Shown: piece by piece, positions 17,661-26,438 of the stretch | Layout of the letters: the number at the start of each line of letters is the position of its first letter | Numbering within the stretch: position 1 is the first letter of the stretch | NCBI GenBank assembly: GCA_032000125.1 | Contig: DAMALH010000020.1 | Span: 1 to 64,000, forward strand | Source: Dryocola sp032000125 | GTDB lineage: Bacteria > Pseudomonadota > Gammaproteobacteria > Enterobacterales > Enterobacteriaceae | Direction of reading: 5' to 3' | Length of the DNA stretch: 64,000 bases | Translations under genes and position numbers: made by a program | Notes under the pieces: generated by a model | What the model was told of the DNA's origin: nothing | Database searches by the model: none | The model's input: the letters and a program-made list of their open reading frames with translations, nothing else

Positions 17661-18710
17661 ATGACCGCATTTACCGTTCCCACCCACCATCATACCCGAT
17701 GGCATTTTTTGCCCGGCCTTGCGCTTGCTGGCGCCATCACCGCGTTTGCGCTATGGATGGGCAATATCCCTGCCGTTGCAAGCCTTGGCTTGGGCGCGCT
17801 GACGCTCGCTATCCTGTGCGGGATGGTCGTCGGCAATACCTTGTACCCTAAAATCTGGCAGCAGTGCGACGGCGGCGTGCTGTTTGCGAAACAACATTTA
17901 TTAAGGCTGGGCATTATCCTTTATGGCTTCCGCCTGACGTTTTCGCAAATTGCGCAGGTGGGCGCAAGCGGCATTATCATCGATATCCTGACCCTGACCA
18001 GCACCTTCACCCTCGCCTGCTGGCTTGGCCAGAAAGCGTTTGGCCTGGATAAAGAAACCAGCTGGCTGATTGGCGCAGGCAGCAGCATCTGCGGCGCGGC
18101 GGCTATTCTTGCGACCGAGCCGGTGGTTAAAGCACAAGCCAGCAAAGTTACCGTGGCGGTGGCTACGGTGGTTATTTTCGGCACGCTGGCGATCTTTATC
18201 TACCCGTTGCTTTATCCGCTTGTGGCCCACTGGTTCACGCCCGAATCCTTCGGCATCTTCACCGGCTCAACCATACACGAAGTCGCGCAGGTTGTGGCTG
18301 CCGGGCACGCCATCAGCCCGGAAACAGAAAACGCGGCGGTGATCGCCAAAATGCTGCGCGTGATGATGCTGGCGCCGTTCCTGATCTTGCTGGCAGCAAG
18401 AGTCAAGCAGCTTGCTCCGGCAGGCGCGGCCCAGCAGAGTAAAATCACCCTCCCCTGGTTTGCGGTGCTGTTTATCCTGGTGGCGATGTTTAACTCCTTC
18501 CACCTGCTGCCGAACCGGCTGGTCAGCGCGCTGGTAGCGCTGGATACTTTCCTGCTGGCGATGGCGATGGCGGCGCTGGGTTTAACCACCCACATCAGCG
18601 CGCTGAGAAAAGCAGGCGTGCGCCCGCTGCTGATGGCGCTGGCGCTGTTTATCTGGCTGATTGTCGGCGGCGGGGCGATTAACCTTGGGGTGCATTATTT
18701 GATTGCGTAA
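17661..18710 (+). CDS. yeiH: YeiH, UPF0324 inner membrane protein (putative sulfate/sulfite exporter family)
   Basis: A 349-residue protein with about ten membrane segments. The family segments WLIGAGSSICGAAAILATEPVVK and STIHEVAQVVAAGHAISPE are present. Annotation as a sulfate or sulfite exporter is by family only; transport has not been shown from this sequence. It is divergent from the LysR gene yeiE, its likely regulator. Length and sequence match E. coli YeiH. Confidence 0.92.
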   Translation: MTAFTVPTHHHTRWHFLPGLALAGAITAFALWMGNIPAVASLGLGALTLAILCGMVVGNTLYPKIWQQCDGGVLFAKQHLLRLGIILYGFRLTFSQIAQVGASGIIIDILTLTSTFTLACWLGQKAFGLDKETSWLIGAGSSICGAAAILATEPVVKAQASKVTVAVATVVIFGTLAIFIYPLLYPLVAHWFTPESFGIFTGSTIHEVAQVVAAGHAISPETENAAVIAKMLRVMMLAPFLILLAARVKQLAPAGAAQQSKITLPWFAVLFILVAMFNSFHLLPNRLVSALVALDTFLLAMAMAALGLTTHISALRKAGVRPLLMALALFIWLIVGGGAINLGVHYLIA

Positions 18711-18733
18711 TTTGCAACGGAATTCTCTGCGCT

Positions 18734-18771
18734 AACCCGCTATCATTGTCGGTTTCCCGCAAGCGGGTTTT
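18734..18771 (+). terminator. Hairpin with T tract between yeiH and nfo
   Basis: GCGGGTT at 18763-18769 can pair either with the adjacent CCCGC or with AACCCGC at 18734-18740, and TTTT follows. It probably ends yeiH just before the nfo ribosome site. Confidence 0.55.
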
Positions 18772-18785
18772 GACAGGAGACAATG

Positions 18786-19631
18786 ATGAAGTTTATTGGA
18801 GCGCACGTTAGCGCCTCGGGCGGATTAGAAAACGCCGCCATTCGCGCCCACGAACTGGAAGCCACCGCGTTTGCCCTGTTCACTAAAAACCAGCGTCAGT
18901 GGCGGGCCGCTCCGCTCACCGACGAAGTTATCAGCAACTTCAAACGCGCCTGTGAAAAGTACAACTACGGCCCCGGCCAGATTCTGCCCCACGACAGCTA
19001 CCTGATTAACCTCGGGCATCCGGCTGAAGAGGCGCTGGAAAAATCCCGCGAAGCCTTTATCGACGAAATGCAGCGCTGCGAGCAGCTCGGCCTGACGCTG
19101 CTGAACTTTCATCCCGGCAGCCACCTGAAGCAAATTTCAGAAGAGGAATGCCTGGCGAAGATCGCGCAGTCCATCAACATTGCGCTGGATAAAACCCGGG
19201 GCGTAACGGCGGTGATTGAGAATACTGCCGGTCAGGGCAGCAACCTGGGCTTTCGTTTTGAGCATCTGGCAGCGATCATCGACGGCGTTGAAGACAAATC
19301 CCGCGTCGGCGTTTGCATCGATACCTGCCACGCGTTTGCCGCAGGATATGATTTGCGTACCGTTGCAGAGTGCGAAAAAACCTTCGCCGAATTTGAAAGC
19401 ATTGTCGGCTTCACCTATCTGCGCGGCATGCACCTTAACGATGCAAAAAGCGCCTTCGCAAGCCGCGTAGACCGCCATCACAGCCTTGGCGAGGGCAATA
19501 TCGGCCACACGCCGTTTAGCTGGATCATGCAAGACGGCCGCTTTGACGGCATTCCGCTCATTCTGGAAACCGTTAATCCGGATATCTGGGCGGAAGAAAT
19601 AGCCTGGCTGAAAGCCCAGCAGGAGCAGTAA
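18786..19631 (+). CDS. nfo: Endonuclease IV
   Basis: A DNA repair enzyme that cleaves 5' to abasic sites and removes 3' blocking groups (SoxRS-induced in E. coli). It is a 281-residue TIM barrel of the AP_endonuc_2 family with a trinuclear zinc site. The conserved segments ILPHDSYLINLGHP, NFHPGS, VIENTAGQG, CIDTCHAFAAGYD, MHLNDAK and RHHSLGEGNIG are intact. Two ATGs are adjacent; the second (18786) sits 6 nt after AGGAG, whereas the first is only 3 nt away, so I chose the second, matching the E. coli MKYIGAH start. Confidence 0.96.
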   Translation: MKFIGAHVSASGGLENAAIRAHELEATAFALFTKNQRQWRAAPLTDEVISNFKRACEKYNYGPGQILPHDSYLINLGHPAEEALEKSREAFIDEMQRCEQLGLTLLNFHPGSHLKQISEEECLAKIAQSINIALDKTRGVTAVIENTAGQGSNLGFRFEHLAAIIDGVEDKSRVGVCIDTCHAFAAGYDLRTVAECEKTFAEFESIVGFTYLRGMHLNDAKSAFASRVDRHHSLGEGNIGHTPFSWIMQDGRFDGIPLILETVNPDIWAEEIAWLKAQQEQ

Positions 19632-19683
19632 ACGGCGGCGTAGTCTTACGGCGGGTAGCGCTATTGCTTATCCGCCCCTCTGG

Positions 19684-20511
19684 CTAAAGCCGTTTTAAGC
19701 ATCGCTCGCGTAACCGCTGCTCCAGCCAGTCCAGGGAACGAAAACCCGCCGCCGCCACGGAAGAAGGCGCTACCGCCTGGTATTCATCGTTGAAGATTTC
19801 AAGCGACCACGGCCCGCGGTAGCCTTTATCTATCAGCGTTTCGGTAAACTTTGCCACCGGCAGATCGCCCTTTCCAGGGAAACAGCGGAAATGCCGGCTC
19901 CACTCCTGCACGTCAAGATTTTTGCGCGGCGCATCTGCAAGCTGCACAAAAAAGATTTTCTCAAGCGGTATGCCGGAAAGCTGTAGTTCATCGCCCAGCG
20001 ACAGCACGTGAAAACTGTCCAGCACCAGGCCTAACGCCGGATTATCAACGGCTTTTACACGTTCCCAGGCCACAGAGTAATGGTAAATGTGCCTGCCCCA
20101 CGCCAGCGCTTCAAACCCTATTTTTATGCCGTGCTGCTGCGCAAGGGCGGCGATTTTCGCCAGGTCGTCAATCTGCCTGTCAGGCTCTGCGGAACTGCGT
20201 TCATCGACATTGCTACACAGCAGGAGCTGCTCGCAGCCAAGCTGGTGCAGAGTGTCGAATGTTCTGCGAGCGCGCGCCAGGTTTGCTGCACTATTTTCTG
20301 CCGGCATCCCTTCAAAATGACGAAACGGCTGATACAGCAGTATTTGCAGATCGAGGCTGGCGGCAAGCCGCGCGATATCGCGGGCGCTACCTTCATACGC
20401 CTCAAGATCGGGCGCAAAGATTTCTACCGCGCGAAAACCCGCCCCGGCTATAGCGTGAAGTTTTTCAGGTAGCGTACCGGCGACAGAAACCGTGGCTATT
20501 GAACGCTGCAT
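19684..20511 (-). CDS. 3-Dehydroshikimate dehydratase-like TIM-barrel protein
   Basis: A 275-residue AP_endonuc_2/xylose-isomerase-like barrel. The sequence resembles the N-terminal half of Pseudomonas QuiC1 (MQRSIATVSVAGTLPEKL, FEALAWGRH, LVLDSFHVLSL, FFVQLADAP, EWSRHFRCFPG, LEIFND). QuiC-type enzymes convert 3-dehydroshikimate to protocatechuate, using a divalent metal held by two Glu, an Asp and a Gln; the candidates here are Glu134, Asp165, Gln190 and Glu238. The hydroxyphenylpyruvate-dioxygenase-like domain fused in QuiC1 is absent. No quinate, shikimate or protocatechuate genes are nearby. A generic sugar-phosphate isomerase/epimerase is the fallback call. A perfect palindrome lies just upstream. 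Confidence 0.72.
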   Translation of the reverse strand: MQRSIATVSVAGTLPEKLHAIAGAGFRAVEIFAPDLEAYEGSARDIARLAASLDLQILLYQPFRHFEGMPAENSAANLARARRTFDTLHQLGCEQLLLCSNVDERSSAEPDRQIDDLAKIAALAQQHGIKIGFEALAWGRHIYHYSVAWERVKAVDNPALGLVLDSFHVLSLGDELQLSGIPLEKIFFVQLADAPRKNLDVQEWSRHFRCFPGKGDLPVAKFTETLIDKGYRGPWSLEIFNDEYQAVAPSSVAAAGFRSLDWLEQRLRERCLKRL

Positions 20512-20547
20512 ATTTTCCCCGACGACCCTCTGACATTACCTAAGTCT

Positions 20548-20563
20548 TGAACCACATGGTTCA
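20548..20563. promoter_or_regulatory. Perfect palindrome upstream of the dehydroshikimate dehydratase-like gene
   Basis: TGAACCA-CA-TGGTTCA is a 7+2+7 perfect inverted repeat 37-52 bases upstream of the start codon, the position of a repressor or activator operator. The regulator is not adjacent and cannot be named; IclR- or LacI-type dimers bind sites of this form. Confidence 0.5.
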
Positions 20564-20624
20564 TCTGGCAATATTCGGACGGCAATTGAGGATGTAACCG
20601 TGGCTTGCCGCAACTGGAAAGTAA

Positions 20625-20652
20625 AACGCCCCCGGCATCTGCCGGAGGCGTT
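20625..20652 (-). terminator. fruA terminator
   Basis: A 12-position stem with one mismatch (AACGCC...GGCGTT outside, CCGGC/GCCGG inside) and a 4-nt loop. It lies 27 bases past the fruA stop and is followed by a short T run on the minus strand. Confidence 0.7.
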
Positions 20653-20678
20653 GAGGAAAATTTATAGCGCGGCGGCGA

Positions 20679-22373
20679 TTAAACGATTTTTGCCGCCAGC
20701 TCCGCTTCCGGACGCTTCAGGAAGGCGTAAGCCAGCCCCGTCAGCAGCATACCTGCCACAATCGCCATCAGGTAACCCAGCACCGGCGTGATAGCCCCAG
20801 GAATCAGCAGCACGAACAACCCGCCGTGCGGCGCCATCAGTTTTGCGCCTACCGCCATAGAGATTGCACCCGTTACCGCGCCGCCTGCGATACAGCAAGG
20901 CAGAACGCGCATCGGATCGCGAGCCGCGAACGGAATCGCCCCTTCGGTGATAAAGCACAGCCCGAGCACCAGCGCTGCCTTGCCGCCTTCCTGTTGCGCT
21001 TTGTCGAATTTACGACGCGCAATAAGCGTGGCCAGCCCCAGGCCCAGCGGAGGAACCATGCCCGCCGCCATGATCGCCGCCATTGGCGCATACGTCTGGG
21101 TGCTGAGCAGGCCGACGCCAAAGGCGTATGCCGCTTTGTTCAACGGGCCGCCCATGTCGGTACACATCATGCCGCCGAGAATGGCGCCAAGCAGTACCGC
21201 GTTCGCGGTGCCCATGGTTTGCAGCCAGTGGGTCAGGGCCTCAAGGATTTTCGCAACCGGCGTACCTATCAGGTAAATCATCGCAAGGCCGACTACCAGA
21301 CTGGAAAGCAGCGGGATTATCAGAATAGGCTTCAGCGCTTCCATACTGTTCGGCAGCTTAAGCCTGGTGCTGATGGCCTTCGCCACGTACCCCGCAAGGA
21401 AACCGGCAATAATACCGCCGATAAAGCCAGAGCCGGTGCTCACGGCCAGCATACCGCCAATAAGGCCAGGCGTCAGGCCCGGGCGGTCCGCAATAGAGAA
21501 AGCGATATAACCTGCCAGTACCGGCACCATCAGCGCAAAGGCAGAGCCGCCGCCAATCTGCATCAGCGCCGCCGCAAGCGTGCCCGGCTCTTTAAAAGCT
21601 TCGATCCCAAAGGCGAAGGAGAGCGCGATGCACAAACCACCCGCGACCACCATCGGCAGCATGTAAGACACGCCGGTCAGCAGGTGGCGATAAGCGCCAG
21701 CGCCTTCTTTTTTATTTTCTTTCGCGGAAACCGCACTTTGCCCGGCGGCGTCATAAGGCCTGGCTTCGGCGACCGCTTTATCCAGCTCCTGCGCGGTTTT
21801 CTTCAGCGCCAGACCGGTAGAGGTGCGGTACATCGGCTTACCGGCAAATTTTGCCAGGTCCACTTCGATATCTGCCGCGACAATCACCAGATCCGCCTGC
21901 GCCACCTCTTCCGGCGTGATGGCGTTGCCCGCGCCTACGGAACCGCGCGTTTCAACCTTCACCCACCAGCCGCGTTTTTTCGCTTCGCTCTCAATGGCTT
22001 CAGCAGCCATAAAGGTATGGGCAACGCCAGTCGGGCAAGCGGTAACCGCAACAACACGTTTCGGACCTTGCGCCACGGCCGCCGACGGCGCTGCGCCAAC
22101 CGGAGCGGCGTAGGGTTTAGCTTTGCCTTTCGCTTCGCTTAAGAACAGCTCCGGATGCAGCACCGCGCGGTCAATATCGCCGAGAAAAACATGTTTACCG
22201 TTGAGCGCGCTATCCGCCGGTATTGCGTTGCCCACAACGATGGCCAGCTCGGCTTCGTTCGGGTTATCGGTCACGGTCAGTTGCGCCTTGTGCGCCGCCG
22301 AGCCTAACAGCGTTTTCGCAAGATAAGCCCGCGCCTGTCCAAGCGCGGGGTCGATAATCAGCAGCGTTTTCAT
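20679..22373 (-). CDS. fruA: FruA, fructose-specific PTS EIIB'BC
   Basis: The membrane permease that imports fructose as fructose 1-phosphate. It is 564 residues: an N-terminal degenerate IIB' domain, a functional IIB domain whose phospho-acceptor Cys lies in VTACPTGVAHTFMAAEA (about residue 112), then a polytopic IIC domain. I chose MKTLLIIDP at 22373, preceded by AGAGG; a longer frame to 22415 adds residues unlike the family. It is the third gene of fruBKA, 16 bases after fruK. Confidence 0.96.
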   Translation of the reverse strand: MKTLLIIDPALGQARAYLAKTLLGSAAHKAQLTVTDNPNEAELAIVVGNAIPADSALNGKHVFLGDIDRAVLHPELFLSEAKGKAKPYAAPVGAAPSAAVAQGPKRVVAVTACPTGVAHTFMAAEAIESEAKKRGWWVKVETRGSVGAGNAITPEEVAQADLVIVAADIEVDLAKFAGKPMYRTSTGLALKKTAQELDKAVAEARPYDAAGQSAVSAKENKKEGAGAYRHLLTGVSYMLPMVVAGGLCIALSFAFGIEAFKEPGTLAAALMQIGGGSAFALMVPVLAGYIAFSIADRPGLTPGLIGGMLAVSTGSGFIGGIIAGFLAGYVAKAISTRLKLPNSMEALKPILIIPLLSSLVVGLAMIYLIGTPVAKILEALTHWLQTMGTANAVLLGAILGGMMCTDMGGPLNKAAYAFGVGLLSTQTYAPMAAIMAAGMVPPLGLGLATLIARRKFDKAQQEGGKAALVLGLCFITEGAIPFAARDPMRVLPCCIAGGAVTGAISMAVGAKLMAPHGGLFVLLIPGAITPVLGYLMAIVAGMLLTGLAYAFLKRPEAELAAKIV

Positions 22374-22389
22374 GGTTCCTCTCCCGCTG

Positions 22390-23328
22390 TCAGTTAAAGG
22401 GTTGCAGGTCGACACGGGCCATCATGGCGGCCAGCTGTGTGCGATCTGTAATGCCAACGTTGCTCTGGCTCACCGCCAGGGCAGCGACGGCCGTTGCCAG
22501 GCGCAGGGTGTGCTCGCTGGATTCACGCATCAGCAGGCCGTAAATCAGGCCGCCGACCATGGAATCCCCGGCGCCAACGGTGCTGACGACTTCACACAGC
22601 GGCGGTTTAGCAATCCACTCGCCCGACGCGTTCACCCACAGCGCGCCTTCGGCGCCCAGGGAGATAACCACATGCGCGATGCCCTGCTCGCGCAATGCGT
22701 GCGCGGCTTCAATCACATCTTTCATTTCCGGCAGCTTGCGGCCGGCCCAGATCTCCAGCTCGCGGCGGTTAGGCTTCACCAGCCACGGCGCGGCCTTCAG
22801 ACCCGCGACCAGCGCCTCGCGGCTGCTGTCGAAAATAATGCACGGACACTGGCTGCGCAGACGCGTCATCCAGTCGGTGAAGGCATCCGGCGTCACGCCC
22901 GCCGGCAGGCTGCCGCTGACGCACACCATGTCGAACTGGCCGAGCCAGCTCAGGGAGTCGGCAACAAAACGCTCCCAGTCTGCGGGGGTGACTTCAAAGC
23001 CTGAGAAGTTAAAGTCGCTGACCTCGCCGTCTTTTTCAGTCAGCTTAACGTTGATACGGGTACGGCCCTGCACAACCTGGAAGCGGTTAGCGATGCCCAG
23101 CTCGCTGAACAGTTGCTGAAATCCGTCCTGATTGTCTTTGCCAAGGAAGCCGCCAACGGTGACATCGATGCCCAGATCTTTGAGCACCTTAGCCACGTTG
23201 ATGCCTTTACCGGCGGCATGCAGGCCGGTGGTGCGAACCAGGTTTACCTCACCACGCTCAATTTCCGGGGTGTAACCTACCAGGTCGTACGCCGGGTTAA
23301 GGGTGATGGTTGCGACGCGTCTGCTCAT
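22390..23328 (-). CDS. fruK: 1-Phosphofructokinase
   Basis: A cytoplasmic PfkB/ribokinase-family enzyme that phosphorylates fructose 1-phosphate to fructose 1,6-bisphosphate, lowering the Cra inducer F1P. It is 312 residues. The N-terminal substrate motif GKGINVAKVLKDLG and the C-terminal catalytic motif TVGAGDSMVGG (Asp base) are present. Its start overlaps the fruB stop by 4 nt and fruA follows. Confidence 0.96.
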   Translation of the reverse strand: MSRRVATITLNPAYDLVGYTPEIERGEVNLVRTTGLHAAGKGINVAKVLKDLGIDVTVGGFLGKDNQDGFQQLFSELGIANRFQVVQGRTRINVKLTEKDGEVSDFNFSGFEVTPADWERFVADSLSWLGQFDMVCVSGSLPAGVTPDAFTDWMTRLRSQCPCIIFDSSREALVAGLKAAPWLVKPNRRELEIWAGRKLPEMKDVIEAAHALREQGIAHVVISLGAEGALWVNASGEWIAKPPLCEVVSTVGAGDSMVGGLIYGLLMRESSEHTLRLATAVAALAVSQSNVGITDRTQLAAMMARVDLQPFN

Positions 23329-24458
23329 GCTGCCCCCTCGCCAAGACCGGCGGCGATGGCTTCACCAATGGCTGCCAGCGCCTGCTGCGCATCCTCGCCC
23401 TGAGCGGTAAAGCGCAGGCGATGTCCTTTTTTCACGCCGAGCGCAACCACTTTCATCAGGCTGCGCCCGTTGGCAGGCTTGCCGGAGCCGTCGAGGTTTG
23501 TCACGGTTATCTCACTGGTAAATTGTTTAATGGTGTTCACCAGAACGGTTCCCGGACGCGCGTGCAGGCCGTGTTCGTTACGAATGGTGAATTCTTCCGT
23601 CAGCAGATTTTCAGCCGGCGCTTGGTCGCTGGTCAACAGCGTCAGCAACGTTGGCGCATCGGCGGTCAGCAGACGTTCGGCCTGGTTATTAATCAGCATG
23701 TCGCTCAGGCGATTAAGCACCTGCAGCGGCTGGTCGTCAGCCACGGCGACGGTTATCAGCAGGGAAACCGGCTCGCCTTCAGCTTCAAAAGCGCAGGCGG
23801 GACGGCTGACGGCTACCGCGCTTGCAAGGTTGCCGTCGGTGCTGTCGTTCAGCCAGATGCCCTGGCCAAGATACAGCGGCTTGCTGGAAACCACCTGGCT
23901 TACAAAAGAGGCGTCGGCGGCGCCGGCCTGCTTGATGCGGCCTGCGTTTAGCGCCTGCAGGGTCATCAGGTCGCCTGCGGTGACATCCAGCGCCAGAAGA
24001 GAATTGTCAAACAGCAGCGCTGAACTTTGCTTTTCGCCCATCAGCAGGGCGCGTAGCTCTTCAGCGGTGGTGGCGGTTTTTAACTGTTCCGCCACCGCAT
24101 CGTCGCTTAGTACGTGAGTCAACTGGCGCAGCAGGCCCAGGTGTTCGTCTGAGCTTGCCGCAATGCCGATAGCGACCCAGGCTTTCTGGCCTTCTGCCCA
24201 TTCAACCCCTTGCGGAAACTGGTAAACCTGCACGCCGGTTTTTAATACCAGATCGCGGGTGTCGGTGGTGCCGTGTGGAATAGCAATGCCGTTGCCGAGG
24301 TAAGTCGAGGTTTGCTGTTCACGGGCGAGCATACCGTCTACATAGCCTTCGCTTACGTTACCCGCCTTTGTCAGCGCAGCGGCAACCTGACGAATGGCCT
24401 CTTCTTTATTTCCCGCGCTTTGCCCGGGGTGTATATCCTGTATCGATAACTGAAACAT
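23325..24458 (-). CDS. fruB: FruB, fructose PTS EIIA-FPr (DTP)
   Basis: The cytoplasmic phosphocarrier that feeds FruA, 377 residues. An N-terminal IIA domain carries the active His in GIAIPHGTTDT (about residue 62), then a linker domain, then a C-terminal HPr-like FPr domain with its His in NEHGLHARPGTV. The start at 24458 (MFQLSIQDIHPG) follows a GAGAGGGAA ribosome site and matches E. coli; upstream in-frame codons run through the Cra operators and are not coding. It is the first gene of fruBKA. Confidence 0.96.
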   Translation of the reverse strand: MFQLSIQDIHPGQSAGNKEEAIRQVAAALTKAGNVSEGYVDGMLAREQQTSTYLGNGIAIPHGTTDTRDLVLKTGVQVYQFPQGVEWAEGQKAWVAIGIAASSDEHLGLLRQLTHVLSDDAVAEQLKTATTAEELRALLMGEKQSSALLFDNSLLALDVTAGDLMTLQALNAGRIKQAGAADASFVSQVVSSKPLYLGQGIWLNDSTDGNLASAVAVSRPACAFEAEGEPVSLLITVAVADDQPLQVLNRLSDMLINNQAERLLTADAPTLLTLLTSDQAPAENLLTEEFTIRNEHGLHARPGTVLVNTIKQFTSEITVTNLDGSGKPANGRSLMKVVALGVKKGHRLRFTAQGEDAQQALAAIGEAIAAGLGEGAA

Positions 24459-24478
24459 GGTTCCCTCTCCTGCTGAAT

Positions 24479-24490
24479 TGAAACGATTCA
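24479..24490. promoter_or_regulatory. Cra (FruR) operator O1 of fruBKA
   Basis: TGAAACGATTCA, the exact reverse complement of the Cra consensus TGAATCGTTTCA, lies 20 bases upstream of fruB. Confidence 0.88.
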
Positions 24491-24544
24491 GCTTGTATGA
24501 GAAAAAAAGCGTCACCCCGATGCGGATTGACACGAAGACGACGC

Positions 24545-24556
24545 TGAAACGTTTCA
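24545..24556. promoter_or_regulatory. Cra (FruR) operator O2 of fruBKA
   Basis: TGAAACGTTTCA, a perfect 12-bp palindrome and Cra consensus match, is 66 bases from O1. The pair reproduces the two-operator layout of E. coli fru. The rest of 24557-24822 is AT-rich and holds the divergent setB promoter; no clear ribosome site for setB is visible there. Confidence 0.85.
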
Positions 24557-24822
24557 AGGAGTGTGTATACTCCCCGCCGATCGGGCAAGTATTGTGGTGA
24601 TTTTGTTGTCAGAATTTTGAGGTTACGCACATTTCCGCCCTAATCGAAACGCTAAAGCTGAAGCTGTTAAGGCAAGATACCGAACGGTGAGAATTAAAAT
24701 CAGAACACTGTTTTGACTTTTAGTGGCGCTTTTGATTTGAACACCTGTTTATTTTGTGACAAGGCGCGTAAACTCCGCGCGTTCTCCGTTAAACGATGCT
24801 GACCCTAACCGATCCTGACTCC

Positions 24823-26015
24823 ATGCAAAACACCCCCGTAGCCGTAGCCCGTAAGCCCCTCGATCTGACCTCTTCCGCCTTCTTGATTGTAGCTTTTTTA
24901 ACCGGCATTGCTGGCGCCTTACAAACGCCGACGCTAAGCCTGTTTTTAACCGAGGAAGTCCGGGTTCGTCCGGCGATGGTCGGCTTTTTCTTTACCGGCA
25001 GCGCGGTCATCGGCATTCTGGTCAGCCAGTTTCTGGCGGGACGCTCGGATCGCCAGGGCGACCGCAAGTCGCTGATTTTCGTCTGCTGCCTGCTCGGCGC
25101 GCTGGCCTGCGTGCTGTTTGCCTGGAATCGCAGCTATTTTGTTTTGCTGTTTGTGGGCGTGTTTCTTAGCAGCTTCGGTTCCACCGCCAACCCGCAAATG
25201 TTCGCGCTTGCACGTGAACACGCCGACCGCACCGGGCGTGAAGCCGTTATGTTCAGCTCCATTTTGCGCGCTCAGGTATCGCTTGCCTGGGTTATCGGCC
25301 CACCAATCGCCTATGCGCTGGCGCTGGGTTTCGGCTTTACCACCATGTACCTCAGCGCGGCCTTCGCATTTGTGGTTTGCAGCCTGATGGTATGGCTGTT
25401 TTTGCCTTCGATGCGCAAAGAGCCGGCCGCCGCCGCCGGCAAGCTTNNNNNNNNNNNNNNNCGCCGCGGCGCAACCGCCGCGATGCGCTGCTGCTGTTTA
25501 TTGCCTGTACCATGATGTGGGGCTGCAACAGCCTGTACATTATCAATATGCCGCTTTACATCATTAATGAGCTGCGGCTGCCGGAGAAGCTGGCGGGGGT
25601 AATGATGGGGACGGCAGCCGGGCTGGAAATTCCCACCATGCTGATTGCGGGCTACTACGCTAAACGGTTTGGCAAGCGCTTCCTGATGCGTATCGCCGCC
25701 GCCGCGGGCCTGCTTTTCTACCTCGGCATGCTGACGCTGCACAATGAAATTATGCTGCTTGCTTTACAGTTGCTGAACGCTATTTTTATCGGGATTCTGG
25801 CGGGGATCGGCATGCTTTATTTTCAGGATTTGATGCCGGGCCAGGCGGGGGCCGCAACCACGCTTTATACCAATACCACGCGCGTGGGGTGGATTATCGC
25901 CGGGTCGCTTGCCGGAGTGGTTGCCGAGATCTGGAACTATCACAGCGTTTTCTTTATCGCGCTGGGCATGATAGCCGTCACCGCGTACTGCATGACGCGC
26001 ATTAAAGATGTTTAA
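24823..26015 (+). CDS. setB: SetB, sugar efflux transporter, interrupted by an N gap
   Basis: An MFS sugar exporter of the SET family (E. coli SetB exports lactose and glucose), 12 membrane helices, about 393 residues. Fifteen Ns at 25447-25461 interrupt it. The upstream part (to SMRKEPAAAAGKL) and the downstream part (from PRRNRRDALLLF) lie in different frames if the Ns are taken literally. In E. coli SetB the two flanks are almost contiguous, so the N count is a placeholder and the gene is probably intact. I chose MQNTPVAVARKPLDLT at 24823 because its distance to the first helix equals that in E. coli. Confidence 0.88.
25447..25461. other. Assembly gap (15 N)
   Basis: An undetermined run inside setB, directly after a HindIII-type AAGCTT. 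Frame continuity needs a true length of 3n+1 bases, so 15 is not the real length. Confidence 0.97.
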
Positions 26016-26266
26016 GGCGCGGTAGCCGCTTCAAGATAGATGAGGTAATCCATAGCCTGCTGGCGAGTGCTGCCGCACATCTCACGCGAGGGCTGTAAGC
26101 CCGCGCAAACCTTCGGACGCAGCGGCGAGCGAAACAGCTTGCAGAGATTGCGTTCATCAAGCTGAACGCAGGGAGTATTTGCCGGTTTGCCGCCCGGCAT
26201 GCCCGGTATCGGACTTGAGACGGAAGGCGCGGTGCAGCAGGCTCCGCAATCAGGACGACATTCCAT
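26012..26266 (-). CDS. yeiW: YeiW, small Cys-rich YkgJ-family protein
   Basis: An 84-residue protein with the cysteine pattern of the YkgJ/UPF0153 zinc- or iron-chelating cluster family: CRPDCGACC at the N-terminus, then C33, C42, C54 and C64 by approximate count. Function is unknown. It matches E. coli YeiW in length and motif and overlaps the setB stop by 4 nt in convergent orientation. A longer upstream frame (to 26445) has no family support. Confidence 0.85.
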   Translation of the reverse strand: MECRPDCGACCTAPSVSSPIPGMPGGKPANTPCVQLDERNLCKLFRSPLRPKVCAGLQPSREMCGSTRQQAMDYLIYLEAATAP

Positions 26267-26438
26267 AAGCCAATGCTCCGGTGGGCTGGCAGGTACGCGG
26301 ACTGTACCAGCAGCGTACGGGCTTTACTACGTTCATTTATACTTTGTCCTCCAGGCGATGAAATCCGCTTGCCTGAAATGCACCTCGCGAGTAAGTTGTC
26401 GCAATATTTTCGCCTCTCAATTTTTACAGGAAACATCG

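Noticed and set aside
20826..22142. 438-codon plus-strand frame opposite fruA
   Set aside because: It is antisense to a clearly coding PTS gene with strong family matches. Long antisense frames are expected from high-GC third positions, and the product is rich in Arg/His without a fold.
25377..26015. A separate transporter gene downstream of the N gap
   Set aside because: The sequence continues SetB helices 7-12; the apparent new gene is produced by the placeholder N count.
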